DNA of 64,000 nt from Alkalihalobacillus sp. BA299 (lineage in GTDB: Bacteria > Bacillota > Bacilli > Bacillales > Bacillaceae_F): assembly GCF_017745675.1 (NCBI RefSeq), contig NZ_JAFLJM010000001.1, positions 62,001-126,000 of the forward strand, in the 5' to 3' direction. Within the stretch, counting starts at the first letter, position 1, and every line of letters starts with the position of its first letter. This document shows, piece by piece, positions 54,203 through 63,039 of this stretch. The translations under genes and the position numbers were made by a program. Under the pieces are notes generated by a model. It worked only from the letters and a program-made list of their open reading frames with translations. It did no database searches and was not told the origin of the DNA.

Positions 54203-54240
54203 AATGTAGAGAGAGGGAGCTAACCTCTCTCTATTTACAT
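54203..54240 (+). terminator. terminator of the sugar operon
   Basis: TAGAGAGAGG (54207-54216) and CCTCTCTCTA (54224-54233) pair perfectly around a 7-nt loop, with TTTACATTT after it. It ends the LacI-controlled unit. Confidence 0.75.
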
Positions 54241-54346
54241 TTAAATCCAAAATCTAAAGTATAATATTCTACGCCATTCACAATATAATACAGACCAAAT
54301 TTCGCTGGAATTATTAGATTAGTTATATTGAAAATAGGTGATTAGG

Positions 54347-55765
54347 ATGGAAGCAAGCTGGTTTTCGATTATTCCCTTTTTAGTTGTAATCCCAGTAGCA
54401 ATCTATACAAAACAAGTGTTACCCGCTCTTTTTCTTGGTTTATTGGTTGGCTCTTATATTATGGAACCGGCTATCATTGGTGGTGTAAAAACATTATTCG
54501 TCTACATCGTTCAAGCATTAATTGATACGAACAATATCAAAATTATTGTCTTTTTATATGCATTTTCTGGCCTTGTTGGCATGATTAAAATGACTGGTGG
54601 AATTAGGGGATTTGTTGAAAAGGCCTCAGAAAAAATACAAACAAGAAAGCAAGCTTTACTTTTAACTTATGTATCAACAATTGGAACATTTGCTGCTCCT
54701 ACTTTTCGTTTTGTCACTATTGCTCCGATTATGAGAGCGTTACTAAAAAAAGTTAAAATGACAACAGAAGAGCTTGGCTTTGTCATAGAGACAACGGCAA
54801 CTCCGATTATTGTATTAATTCCTGTTGCCACAGCTTTCGTAGGGTATATGGTTTCCATTATTCAAATCGCCATTGAAAATCAAGGGATTGAACTAGATCC
54901 ATATTCACTCTTTATTCAAAGCATCCCGTTTAACTTTTTTTCAATCGTTACGATTGTATTGGGTGTCTATTTAAGTTTTTTTCATCATTCCAAAACAAAG
55001 TCTCATGCGCCTACATATATCGCTGAGAAACCGGGAGAAGAGGAGGAAGAGGATTGGCATGATTGCCATCCTGCTGTCGCAAAAGAGTTACCGATTAAAC
55101 CGTGGAATCTCCTTCTTCCATTAGTTTTAGTTATAAGTCTTACACTGTTTCTCACCTGGTGGGACGGTCATGTAAAAGGTTTTGGTTTTTTTCAAGCCTT
55201 TATTAAAGCCGATGTCCTTGATGCAATGGTCGTAGCGTTACTTATTACTGTACTTATGTCTATTATTTTTTACTTATTGCAACGCTTTGAACTTCGTAAG
55301 CTAATTACTGGGTTTATTGACGGTGGCAACGAATTAATGTCAGTAATTTTATTGTTATCTGTCGTGTGGGGATTGTCGTCTATTACGGATGATTTAGGTT
55401 TTTCAAGCTTTGTCACTGCTCATTCAGGTTGGATTCCGCAGTTATTCATCGCACCATTAATATTTGTATTTGGCGCAGCCGTATCGTATTTTATTGGGTC
55501 TGCCTGGGGGACATGGGGGATTTTAATGCCTCTTGGTATATCACTTGCGAATGTAGGTGGCGTTTCTCTACCATTAGTTATTGGTGCTGTCTTTGCAAGT
55601 GGCTCTTTTGGAGCATTTGCCTCACCTTTAAGTGATGATACAAATACGATTGCAAAAATATTAAAGCTCTCCGTAATCGACTATGCTAAATATAAGTTAA
55701 AACCAGCTCTAATTGCGGCTGGTATAACAATTGTATTATATTCGTTGGTGACTTTTTTTTATTAA
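54347..55765 (+). CDS. nhaC: NhaC-type Na+/H+ antiporter
   Basis: A 472-residue membrane protein with about 11-12 helices. Features of the NhaC/ion-transporter family: FLVVIPVAIYTKQVLPALFL, TAFVGYMVS, the duplicated halves, SAWGTWGILMPLGI and SPLSDDTNTIA. It exchanges sodium for protons, or a related organic solute, and fits a salt- or alkali-tolerant host. AGGTG lies ahead of the ATG at 54347; the GTG at 54338 overlaps it. Homologs include malate/lactate exchangers (MleN), so the substrate is not fixed. Confidence 0.82.
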   Translation: MEASWFSIIPFLVVIPVAIYTKQVLPALFLGLLVGSYIMEPAIIGGVKTLFVYIVQALIDTNNIKIIVFLYAFSGLVGMIKMTGGIRGFVEKASEKIQTRKQALLLTYVSTIGTFAAPTFRFVTIAPIMRALLKKVKMTTEELGFVIETTATPIIVLIPVATAFVGYMVSIIQIAIENQGIELDPYSLFIQSIPFNFFSIVTIVLGVYLSFFHHSKTKSHAPTYIAEKPGEEEEEDWHDCHPAVAKELPIKPWNLLLPLVLVISLTLFLTWWDGHVKGFGFFQAFIKADVLDAMVVALLITVLMSIIFYLLQRFELRKLITGFIDGGNELMSVILLLSVVWGLSSITDDLGFSSFVTAHSGWIPQLFIAPLIFVFGAAVSYFIGSAWGTWGILMPLGISLANVGGVSLPLVIGAVFASGSFGAFASPLSDDTNTIAKILKLSVIDYAKYKLKPALIAAGITIVLYSLVTFFY

Positions 55766-55826
55766 AAATTTTTAATTGACAATAGGGAAAGACCCACTTA
55801 TGATGAAGCTACAAACTTTATAATTC

Positions 55827-55925
55827 TCCTAAAGGGGAGTAGCTTTTACAGCATGGTCGTCATTTCGGAGTGACTACTCTCGGCTATGTTGGCAACCTAA
55901 ACAGGTTGTTAGCAAGACCTTTACG
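55827..55925 (+). promoter_or_regulatory. yybP-ykoY manganese riboswitch
   Basis: The core AAAGGGGAGTAGC at the 5' side and AGCAAGACCTTTAC at the 3' side, with TGGTCGTCA and GGCTATGTTGGC between, is the yybP-ykoY aptamer layout. AAAGG pairs with CCTTT to close the first helix. Mn2+ binding stabilises it and frees downstream transcription. It lies 130 nt before uppP. Confidence 0.92.
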
Positions 55926-55946
55926 TCAGAGTAAGGGTCTTTTATA
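55914..55946 (+). terminator. riboswitch expression-platform hairpin
   Basis: AAGACCTTTAC (55914-55924) can pair with GTAAGGGTCTT (55931-55941), followed by TTAT. Its left arm is the 3' strand of the aptamer, so the two folds exclude each other: Mn-bound means read-through. Confidence 0.75.
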
Positions 55947-55954
55947 TTATTAAG

Positions 55955-55982
55955 AACCTTTACTACGGTAAAGGTTTTTTAG
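55955..55982 (+). terminator. second terminator hairpin before uppP
   Basis: AACCTTTAC, TACG loop, GTAAAGGTT, then TTTT. It has the same CCTTTAC word as the aptamer end, so it may compete for pairing and form a second checkpoint. Confidence 0.7.
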
Positions 55983-56054
55983 TTTTTTGAATGGTTCAAC
56001 AGCAAGATAATTTTTTGAAGAAAGACTTTTAGATTAAATAAGGAGTTTTGTGTG

Positions 56055-56885
56055 ATGGATATTTTTACGCTACTTAAAGCAATTATTCTTGGCATGGTAG
56101 AGGGATTAACAGAGTTTGCCCCGGTTTCATCAACTGGACATATGATTATTGTTGATGATATGTGGTTACAGTCAGAACAAATTCTAACAAAATATGTTGC
56201 TAATACTTTTAAAATCGTCATTCAGCTGGGCTCGATATTAGCTGTCGTTGTCGTATTTAAAGACCGATTTGTTGATTTATTAGGTTTAAACAAATTCAAT
56301 AAAAAAACGATTCAACGTACAAAGCGTCTGAAGCTATCACATGTCATTGTTGGACTTATTCCAGCAGGCGTGCTAGGAGTATTTTTTGAGGATTATATTG
56401 ATGAATATTTATTTTCCTTAACGACTGTGTTAATAGGGTTAGTATTAGGTGCAATATTAATGCTAGTCGCTGATCGATTCAGCCGTAAAAACCCTGTAAT
56501 ACTGACAATTGATCAAATCACATTTAAACAGGCATTTTTGGTGGGATGTATTCAATGTCTGTCACTCTGGCCTGGGTTCTCAAGATCAGGGTCGACCATA
56601 TCTGGTGGTGTTTTACTAGGGATGAGTCACCGTACAGCTGCTGACTTTACATTTATCATGGCGGTTCCAATCATGTTAGGTGCCAGCAGTATATCACTGT
56701 TAAAAAATTGGCAGTACTTTACGTTAGAAGCATTACCTTTCTTCATTGTAGGATTTATAAGTGCATTTATATTTGCATTAATATCCATCCGGTTTTTCTT
56801 AAAGCTAATTAATCGAATAAAGCTAGTTCCATTTGCTATCTATCGAATAGTATTGGCATTTACGATTTATTTAATATATTATTAA
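56055..56885 (+). CDS. uppP: undecaprenyl-diphosphatase
   Basis: A 276-residue membrane phosphatase of the BacA/UppP family, recycling undecaprenyl pyrophosphate to the monophosphate for cell wall building; it can also give bacitracin resistance. Motifs EGLTEFAPVSSTGHM near residue 18 and WPGFSRSGSTISGG near 175 hold the catalytic Glu, His, Arg and Ser. About eight helices. AAGGAG fits the ATG at 56055. It sits behind a manganese riboswitch. Confidence 0.95.
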   Translation: MDIFTLLKAIILGMVEGLTEFAPVSSTGHMIIVDDMWLQSEQILTKYVANTFKIVIQLGSILAVVVVFKDRFVDLLGLNKFNKKTIQRTKRLKLSHVIVGLIPAGVLGVFFEDYIDEYLFSLTTVLIGLVLGAILMLVADRFSRKNPVILTIDQITFKQAFLVGCIQCLSLWPGFSRSGSTISGGVLLGMSHRTAADFTFIMAVPIMLGASSISLLKNWQYFTLEALPFFIVGFISAFIFALISIRFFLKLINRIKLVPFAIYRIVLAFTIYLIYY

Positions 56886-57014
56886 CTCGTTTCTATTTTG
56901 AATTCACTAGAATAATCAAAAGCTTGACATTTACAAGCTATATAAATAAAAAGAAAAAAATACATCAATTACCTTGATGATTGAATATGCCCTTTTTTTG
57001 TTTTACGATAAACT

Positions 57015-57189
57015 AGAAAAATATAAGGAGTATTTTTTTATAAGTCACTCTGATTTAAAGGAATTACAGGATGTTTATCATCCCTTAATGGAAGCATGGA
57101 ATAATTGTTTCAAAATACTCCAGCTCAATTTTACGGGAGACCAGAGTTAGTGGAGCAAATGACTGAAGAGTTACGACAGCTGTTGTAGT
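57015..57189 (+). pseudogene. frameshifted short gene remnant
   Basis: After TAAGGAG at 57023 an open stretch reads SHSDLKELQDVYHPLMEAWN. Near 57110 the frame must shift by one to continue as NTPAQFYGRPELVEQMTEEL to TAG at 57189. There is no standard start codon. Family not recognised. The rest of the 56886-57232 gap is AT-rich, with a weak hairpin near 56960. Confidence 0.35.
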
Positions 57190-57232
57190 AGTGCTTATAG
57201 TATAATAAAGTGTGAAAGGAGTTTGATAATAA

Positions 57233-58225
57233 GTGGAATATCGTACAGTAGGAAAGAGTGGATTGTTAGTATCCAACCTTTGTTTAGGAACAATGACTTT
57301 TGGGAAAGCGACAAGTGAAGAAGAATCGATCTCCATGATTCACCGTTTCCTTGATTATGGGGGAAATTTCATTGATACAGCGGATGTATACGTGGAAGGA
57401 GCTTCAGAAGAAATTGTCGGTAAAGCGATTCAAGACAGGCGTTCCGAGGTCGTATTAGCGACAAAGGTTAGAATGAAAGTTGGGCCGCATCCAAATGATG
57501 TTGGTTATTCTAGAAAACGGATCATGGAAGGTGTTGAACAAAGTCTTCGTCGCTTGAAAACAGATTACATCGACTTATATCAGTTACATGTTTGGGATCA
57601 CCTTACTCCTATAGAAGAGACATTAAGAACTTTAGATGATCTCATCGCATCCGGCAAAGTGCGTTACATAGGCTGTTCTAATTTTTTAGCTTGGCAATTA
57701 ATGAAATCATTATCCATTAGTGAATTTAGAGGCTATGCCCGATTTATTTCCATTCAACCTCAATATAGTCTAGTAAGTCGTGAAATGGATCGAGAAGTGC
57801 TATCGTTATGTTTAGAGGAAAACGTGGGGGTACTCCCTTGGGCTCCACTCGGAGGGGGCTTTTTATCAGGAAAATATAAATCGGTGGCTGAGCCTTCTTT
57901 CGGTCGTTTTTCCCAAGGCTTAACTGGAGAATATGAATGGAAGAATAAAGCTCTTGATAAAAATTTTAACATCGTGGCAAAAGTTGAAGAAATTGCTCAA
58001 GAAATCGATAAAACACCTGCGCAAGTTTCTTTAAATTGGCTTCTATGTAAAGAAGGTATTACGTCTCCAATCTTTGGAGCACGTACTCTTGAACAGTTTG
58101 AAGAAAACATGGGAAGCATTGGGTGGCATTTAAGTGCTGAACATATACAAGCTTTAGATGAAGTGAGTGCACTTCCTGTTGAATATCCAAATCGTTTTAT
58201 TGAAAAATTCCGTCGTTCGATTTAA
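57233..58225 (+). CDS. aldo/keto reductase
   Basis: A 330-residue aldo/keto reductase. Catalytic set: Asp and Tyr in IDTADVYVEGAS, Lys in ATKVRMK, His in YQLHVWD; coenzyme segment LPWAPLGGGFLSGKY. GTG start with AAAGGAG about 11 nt ahead. The opening YRTVGKSGLLVSNLCLGTMT resembles the reductase at 35315, but the two differ over most of the length. It probably reduces an aldehyde or keto sugar; not shown. Confidence 0.9.
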   Translation: MEYRTVGKSGLLVSNLCLGTMTFGKATSEEESISMIHRFLDYGGNFIDTADVYVEGASEEIVGKAIQDRRSEVVLATKVRMKVGPHPNDVGYSRKRIMEGVEQSLRRLKTDYIDLYQLHVWDHLTPIEETLRTLDDLIASGKVRYIGCSNFLAWQLMKSLSISEFRGYARFISIQPQYSLVSREMDREVLSLCLEENVGVLPWAPLGGGFLSGKYKSVAEPSFGRFSQGLTGEYEWKNKALDKNFNIVAKVEEIAQEIDKTPAQVSLNWLLCKEGITSPIFGARTLEQFEENMGSIGWHLSAEHIQALDEVSALPVEYPNRFIEKFRRSI

Positions 58226-58307
58226 GGGTGATTTTGATTAAGTTTTTTTATTAGCGATATTTTAGTAAAAACCTTTTCAATCTTATTTCATAGGAGATGA
58301 ATGTATC

Positions 58308-59285
58308 TTGCAAAAACTACCGATAAGTTACAACGGGCTAGATGCCAGTCAATTAATTTTTGGCTGCATGGGGCTAGGCGGCGGATGGGACCGTAATGCG
58401 ATACAACCAGAACATGTAAAGGAAGCGCATGAAGCAGTAGAAGCAGCATTGTCTTCAAATATAAATATGTTCGACCATGCAGATATTTATGCTTTCGGTA
58501 AAGCTGAATCTGTTTTTGGGCAAGTATTAAAGGAGAGACCGACGCTTCGTGAAAATATCATTATTCAATCAAAATGTGGGATTCGTTTTGCAGATGAAGA
58601 GTTAGGAATTCCTACGCGTTATGATTTTTCTAAATCGTATATTATCGCGAGTGTTGATGGAATACTTTCAAGACTAGGAATTGAATATTTAGATATCCTA
58701 GTGCTACATCGTCCGGATGCATTAATGGATTCTCGCGAAGTTGGTGAGGCATTCCATCAATTAAAGGCTTCAGGAAAGGTTCGGTACTTTGGTGTATCCA
58801 ATATGAGTGCTGGTCAAATTCGATTACTGCAACAGCATTGTCATGAAAAGATCATTGTTAATCAATTAGAAATGAGTTTACAAATAATAGGATGGCTTGA
58901 AACTGGTGTTCACGTAAACCAATTGGCAGCTCGTGATAATATTTTTCCTGAAGGTACGCTTGAATATTGCCAAATGGAGAACATTCAACTTCAAGCGTGG
59001 GGTTCACTCGCACAAGGCTTGTATTCTGGCCGAAATATTGATAACGAAAGCGAGCAAGTGAAAGCAACTGCTCAACTTGTACAAAAATTAGCAGAAGAGA
59101 AACAAACGTCAACTGAAGCTATAGTTCTATCATGGCTCATGCGCCATCCAGCAGCGATTCAACCCGTGATTGGAACAATAAACCCAACTCGAATTAAGGC
59201 ATGTGCTGAGGCTACAAATCTAACACTAAGCCGTGATGAATGGTACTCTCTATATGTTAGTTCTCGAGGAGTTTCATTACCTTAA
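58308..59285 (+). CDS. aldo/keto reductase, YdhF-like branch
   Basis: 325 residues from a TTG start with AGGAGATG ahead. The active site is DHADIYAFGKAE, QSKCGIRF and LVLHRPD. RYFGVSNMSAGQIRLLQQH and LSWLMRHPAAIQPVIGTINP place it in the YdhF/YcsN-type branch. 82 nt after the other reductase, probably the same transcript. Confidence 0.9.
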   Translation: MQKLPISYNGLDASQLIFGCMGLGGGWDRNAIQPEHVKEAHEAVEAALSSNINMFDHADIYAFGKAESVFGQVLKERPTLRENIIIQSKCGIRFADEELGIPTRYDFSKSYIIASVDGILSRLGIEYLDILVLHRPDALMDSREVGEAFHQLKASGKVRYFGVSNMSAGQIRLLQQHCHEKIIVNQLEMSLQIIGWLETGVHVNQLAARDNIFPEGTLEYCQMENIQLQAWGSLAQGLYSGRNIDNESEQVKATAQLVQKLAEEKQTSTEAIVLSWLMRHPAAIQPVIGTINPTRIKACAEATNLTLSRDEWYSLYVSSRGVSLP

Positions 59286-59335
59286 GTTAAGTTTTTGATG
59301 TTCGTCATTAAAAATTGAAGGAAAAGAATAGAAGT

Positions 59336-59392
59336 ACCAGTTTCTGTCCAAAACTGTAATCCACACAGAATTGAGCAGGAACTGGTTTTTAT
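59336..59392. terminator. terminator between convergent genes
   Basis: ACCAGTTTCTG (59336-59346) and CAGGAACTGGT (59376-59386) pair with one mismatch; TTTTATTATT follows. It ends the reductase pair. Confidence 0.65.
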
Positions 59393-59431
59393 TATTGATG
59401 AAATTGGAAGAAATGGCAGTGCTGATTATGA

Positions 59432-60508
59432 TTATAAAGTGATTTTTCTTCCTTCTTTTGCAGACACGCGTATCGCATCCAAAATGAGTTGCGCCTCGTG
59501 ACCATTTTCAAACGTTGGAACATGCGGATGAAGGGTATTCTCACGAATCGTTTGCGACATTGCGTCTAACATCGGGTAAAAGGGTTGGTAATACGCTAAT
59601 GCTCGATCTGAAAGGTTTGTTGGTTCCTTGAGTTTTTCAGCGAGTTTGACTTTAGTGAGTTTGCCATCCTCAATCGCAATTTCTACACGCTGATCATCAG
59701 TCATAACGAGCGTTCCGTTTGTGCCAAATATTTCTAAACGCCACTGATTGGTTCGATGAAGTGTGGCAGACGTTAACTCAACGGTAAAAGAAGTTCCCGT
59801 TTCTAAAGTACCTATTGTTTGAAATGAATCTTCAGCTGTGCGTACTTCGGTTTCACCATCCTTTGTGATCGAAGGAATATGAATTGGAAGTTGCCCATAA
59901 ATGTCTTTCACGGATTGTCCTGTCCACCATAAAAGCGAATCAAACATATGCGAACCAATCGCACCAAGCATGCCACCACCGAATTGTTCTTGACCAAGCC
60001 AACCACGTTTATTATTTTTAAGCCTCTTGTATCCATTGAAGTTACTTTTATAATGTATGTGTAAAATTTCTCCGAGTTGACCGCTTGCTAAGATTTCTTT
60101 AATCTTTTGTCTAGCGGGCAAAAAACGAAATTCAAAATTAATGAAGCCAAACAAACCTGCCTGATTTTTGAACTCAAGCATTTCTTTCGATTGATTTGCA
60201 TCAAAGGCCATTGGCTTTTCACAATAAATATGTAGGTTGCGTTTCAATCCTTCCATCACCATATCAAAATGTAAATAAGGTGCCGATGCAACAGAGAGAA
60301 GATCTAAAGATTCTCGTTCGAGCATCTTTCTCCAGTCATCATAAACCGCATTAATACCTGTTTCACCTTTTACTTCGTTTAGACTGCCACGATGAACACT
60401 TGATATTGATACCACTTCAAAATCGGGATGGTTTTGCATGATCGGCGCATGCACCTTTGCCCCAAAGCCTGTTCCAATAATTCCAACTCTGATTTTATCG
60501 TTTTTCAT
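59432..60508 (-). CDS. Gfo/Idh/MocA family oxidoreductase
   Basis: A 358-residue NAD(P)-dependent sugar/polyol oxidoreductase: GIIGTGFGAKVHAPI at the N-terminus, CEKPMA with the active-site Lys, and GAIGSHMFDSLLWW. The frame is open 71 codons further, but that part is low in complexity and GAGGAGG sits 7 nt before the ATG at 60508. It stands alone on the minus strand and differs from the two in the sugar operon. Confidence 0.88.
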   Translation of the reverse strand: MKNDKIRVGIIGTGFGAKVHAPIMQNHPDFEVVSISSVHRGSLNEVKGETGINAVYDDWRKMLERESLDLLSVASAPYLHFDMVMEGLKRNLHIYCEKPMAFDANQSKEMLEFKNQAGLFGFINFEFRFLPARQKIKEILASGQLGEILHIHYKSNFNGYKRLKNNKRGWLGQEQFGGGMLGAIGSHMFDSLLWWTGQSVKDIYGQLPIHIPSITKDGETEVRTAEDSFQTIGTLETGTSFTVELTSATLHRTNQWRLEIFGTNGTLVMTDDQRVEIAIEDGKLTKVKLAEKLKEPTNLSDRALAYYQPFYPMLDAMSQTIRENTLHPHVPTFENGHEAQLILDAIRVSAKEGRKITL

Positions 60509-60842
60509 GAAATGCCTCCTCTTTTTTTTTAGAAACCTCTTTTTAATAATATTAGTAGAAGTGTTCTTTTTGTCCAAATAATGCCAGTTTGCAATAAAGA
60601 ACGATAGCTTTAGAATAGCATAAGTTGTAGGAGGAATATAAATGATTGGTTTTAAAGTTAATAAAGTTGTAGGATAGTACCATAGATTTAAAACTGATTT
60701 TAAAATAGCAGCAATCTGCAATAAGTAAAAGCGTTTTATGATACTGATATCAAACTATACAAAACATAAAGTGATTTATAAAAGGACTATATCTTTTGGT
60801 AGTGTGAAAACACTATTAATTCTGTTATTATAGAAAAAAGTA

Positions 60843-60856
60843 TGTAAACGCTTTCA
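60843..60856 (+). promoter_or_regulatory. cre site upstream of the aromatic regulator
   Basis: TGTAAACGCTTTCA fits TGWAARCGYTWWCA at every position, 65 nt before the regulator gene. Catabolite repression of the aromatic genes is likely. The rest of the 60509-60920 gap is AT-rich, with divergent promoters presumably inside. Confidence 0.75.
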
Positions 60857-60920
60857 AACGAATAGAAACAGTACATAAATCTTCTCTTTACTCTATTAAA
60901 ATTTAAATTTTACAAAGGAG

Positions 60921-62726
60921 ATGATGAAACTGGAGATGAAAGCACACCATCTACTTTTTCAAAATTCCATCGATGTTAATCCGAGAATGGGGACGATTAA
61001 ACTCAATGAAAAAAGAATGGCATTAATGTCAGTTGAGGCGCTTGGTTTCTTGCGTAGAGACTTAGTGGCGACTTTAGGTATGGAACGTGCTAAAGGTTTC
61101 TTGCTCCGCTATGGTTGGACAAGTGGTTACAATGATGGAGAGTCAATAGAAAAAATGTATGATTGGAAGTCAAAAAAGGAACTGATTCTAGCGGGCCCAG
61201 CCATTCATACGTTAGAAGGTGTTGTTACTGCAGAACCAGATGAACTGGAGTTTAGTGATGATCAATTGTATATGTCTGGTTACTGGCGTTATTCATTTGA
61301 AGCAGAGGAACATATTCGTCATTTCGGGTTTAGTGATGAAACGGTTTGTTGGATGTTAGTAGGATACGCAACAGGGTTTTTAGAAAGAGTTTTTGGAAAG
61401 AAAGTCGTCATATATGAAAAAAGTTGTATAGGAAGAGGAGATGAAAGCTGCTATTTTGTAGCTCAAACCGTCGAACACTGTCAACCAGAATATCGTGAAA
61501 TATTACGTTATTATGAAGAAGAGTCACTTGTTACTGAATTAGATAAAATGTATAAAGAAGTTAATTCATTAAACCATGCAATCATTCGTTCACAACAATT
61601 TAATAAACATTTAACAAGTTTATTATTAGAAGGTAAAGACCTATCCTATTTAATCGATGTTATAGCTAATGCTTTAGAAAAAAGTGTAGTGATTGATAGA
61701 GAAGGAATAAACAATCCACTTGAATCAACGTTTATTAATGAGGCTGATTTTCTGAATTATCAAAAATGCAAGAGAAAAGAAAGCTTCTCCCATGAATACA
61801 TGCATATATTTAAAATTATGTCTAATGATATTTGTCTTGGTAGATTAATAGTAATCAGTTCAGAACCGATTACTAAAGAAGAGCGAATGATTATTGAAAG
61901 CGCGTTGTCTGTACTGTCTATTCAGATGTATACACAACGATCTATTGCTCAGTCACTATGGCAGAAAAAAGTAAACTTTTTTGAAGAACTAATTGATAAT
62001 AAATACGATACGAAACAGCAATTACAAAAAGCAAACCATCTATTTGAATTTAATTTTGAAAAGAAAAATCGTGTCATTGTGATTAGAAGTGTACATGAAT
62101 ATAATAATGAAGATATCCGTCGGTTATTGACAAAAGCTTATCCTCACTTTGAAATTTTTATGAAAGCAGAATACGTCGTTATGATGTTTCAACAGAATTC
62201 AGAGGATGATTTGTCTGTGACTCAGTTTTTGTATAAAATTAAAAATTTAATTGAGAAGAATATAAATCATATTCATTTTTATATGGGGGCAGGGAGAGTT
62301 TCAGATTCTATTAATGAGATAGGAGACAGTTATAAAGATGCATTTCATATAAGTAACTTTTTAAATCTTGCCTATCCAATGAAAAATAAAGTAGCAGCTT
62401 ATGAACAGCTAGATCCGATCATGTTATTTTTAAACAGTATGGAACCGAAGGAATTGTTAAACTTTTGCAGAAAAACACTCGGAAGATTAATAGAGTATGA
62501 CAAAAATAGTGATTCAAATTTAATTCAGACCTTAAAAAGTTATTTAGATAATAATGGTAATTTAAATCAAACCGCAAACGAATTAAATTTATCTATACCT
62601 GGTCTTCGCTATCGGTTAGATAAAATAAAGTCATTGTGCGATATAGATTTTAAGACAGGGCAAGGCAGTTTTCATGGTCAGATTGCGATTCAAACTTTTT
62701 ATGCTATTGAGGCGCTGAATTCATAA
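60921..62726 (+). CDS. XylR_N-V4R sensor with PucR-type HTH, aromatic pathway regulator
   Basis: 601 residues. N-terminal XylR_N domain (about 5-110; RAKGFLLRYGWTSGYNDGES), V4R domain (about 140-205; EKSCIGRGDESCYFVAQ), a linker region with a GGDEF-like/CdaR fold (about 340-480), and a C-terminal PucR helix-turn-helix (LNQTANELNLSIPGLRYRLD). Aromatic sensors of this N-terminal type usually carry a sigma-54 AAA+ module; here it is replaced. Probably regulates the HpaB gene next to it. The ATG at 60921 touches AAAGGAG; 60924 or 60936 may be used instead. Confidence 0.88.
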   Translation: MMKLEMKAHHLLFQNSIDVNPRMGTIKLNEKRMALMSVEALGFLRRDLVATLGMERAKGFLLRYGWTSGYNDGESIEKMYDWKSKKELILAGPAIHTLEGVVTAEPDELEFSDDQLYMSGYWRYSFEAEEHIRHFGFSDETVCWMLVGYATGFLERVFGKKVVIYEKSCIGRGDESCYFVAQTVEHCQPEYREILRYYEEESLVTELDKMYKEVNSLNHAIIRSQQFNKHLTSLLLEGKDLSYLIDVIANALEKSVVIDREGINNPLESTFINEADFLNYQKCKRKESFSHEYMHIFKIMSNDICLGRLIVISSEPITKEERMIIESALSVLSIQMYTQRSIAQSLWQKKVNFFEELIDNKYDTKQQLQKANHLFEFNFEKKNRVIVIRSVHEYNNEDIRRLLTKAYPHFEIFMKAEYVVMMFQQNSEDDLSVTQFLYKIKNLIEKNINHIHFYMGAGRVSDSINEIGDSYKDAFHISNFLNLAYPMKNKVAAYEQLDPIMLFLNSMEPKELLNFCRKTLGRLIEYDKNSDSNLIQTLKSYLDNNGNLNQTANELNLSIPGLRYRLDKIKSLCDIDFKTGQGSFHGQIAIQTFYAIEALNS

Positions 62727-62770
62727 GTTGGTTGAAATAGAGATAAACAAAAAATAGAGCAACTCAATGA

Positions 62771-62800
62771 AAAAACGAGATGATTTCTCGTTTTTTTTTG
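62771..62800 (+). terminator. terminator of the aromatic regulator gene
   Basis: AAACGAG, 7-nt loop, CTCGTTT, then a run of T. Short but with a long U-tract. The rest of the 313-nt spacer holds a cre site and AT-rich DNA. Confidence 0.75.
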
Positions 62801-62978
62801 CTTTTAAAAAATGGAACTCAATATAGGGTTAGTATTTAATGGATGCTCACCATTCTTGGCATTGTTCAATTACTTTCTAGTTTTGATAGTAAAAAAGTAA
62901 AACTCCATATTTTTAGATAATTATAAATATTCAATCAAAAATGTATTATTGAAAACAAGGAACGAGACATCGAATGTT

Positions 62979-62992
62979 TGTAAGCGCTTTAA
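62979..62992 (+). promoter_or_regulatory. cre site upstream of hpaB
   Basis: TGTAAGCGCTTTAA fits the cre consensus at 13 of 14 positions, 48 nt before the hpaB start. Likely CcpA repression. Confidence 0.6.
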
Positions 62993-63039
62993 ATGAGGTT
63001 CCATATTTATTATTTAAAAAGTTGAAGGAGGTAGTTGAT

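Noticed and set aside
60509-60721. 71 extra N-terminal residues for the minus-strand Gfo/Idh/MocA protein
   Set aside because: Low-complexity text, no ribosome site, and the family fold begins at the internal ATG with GAGGAGG before it.
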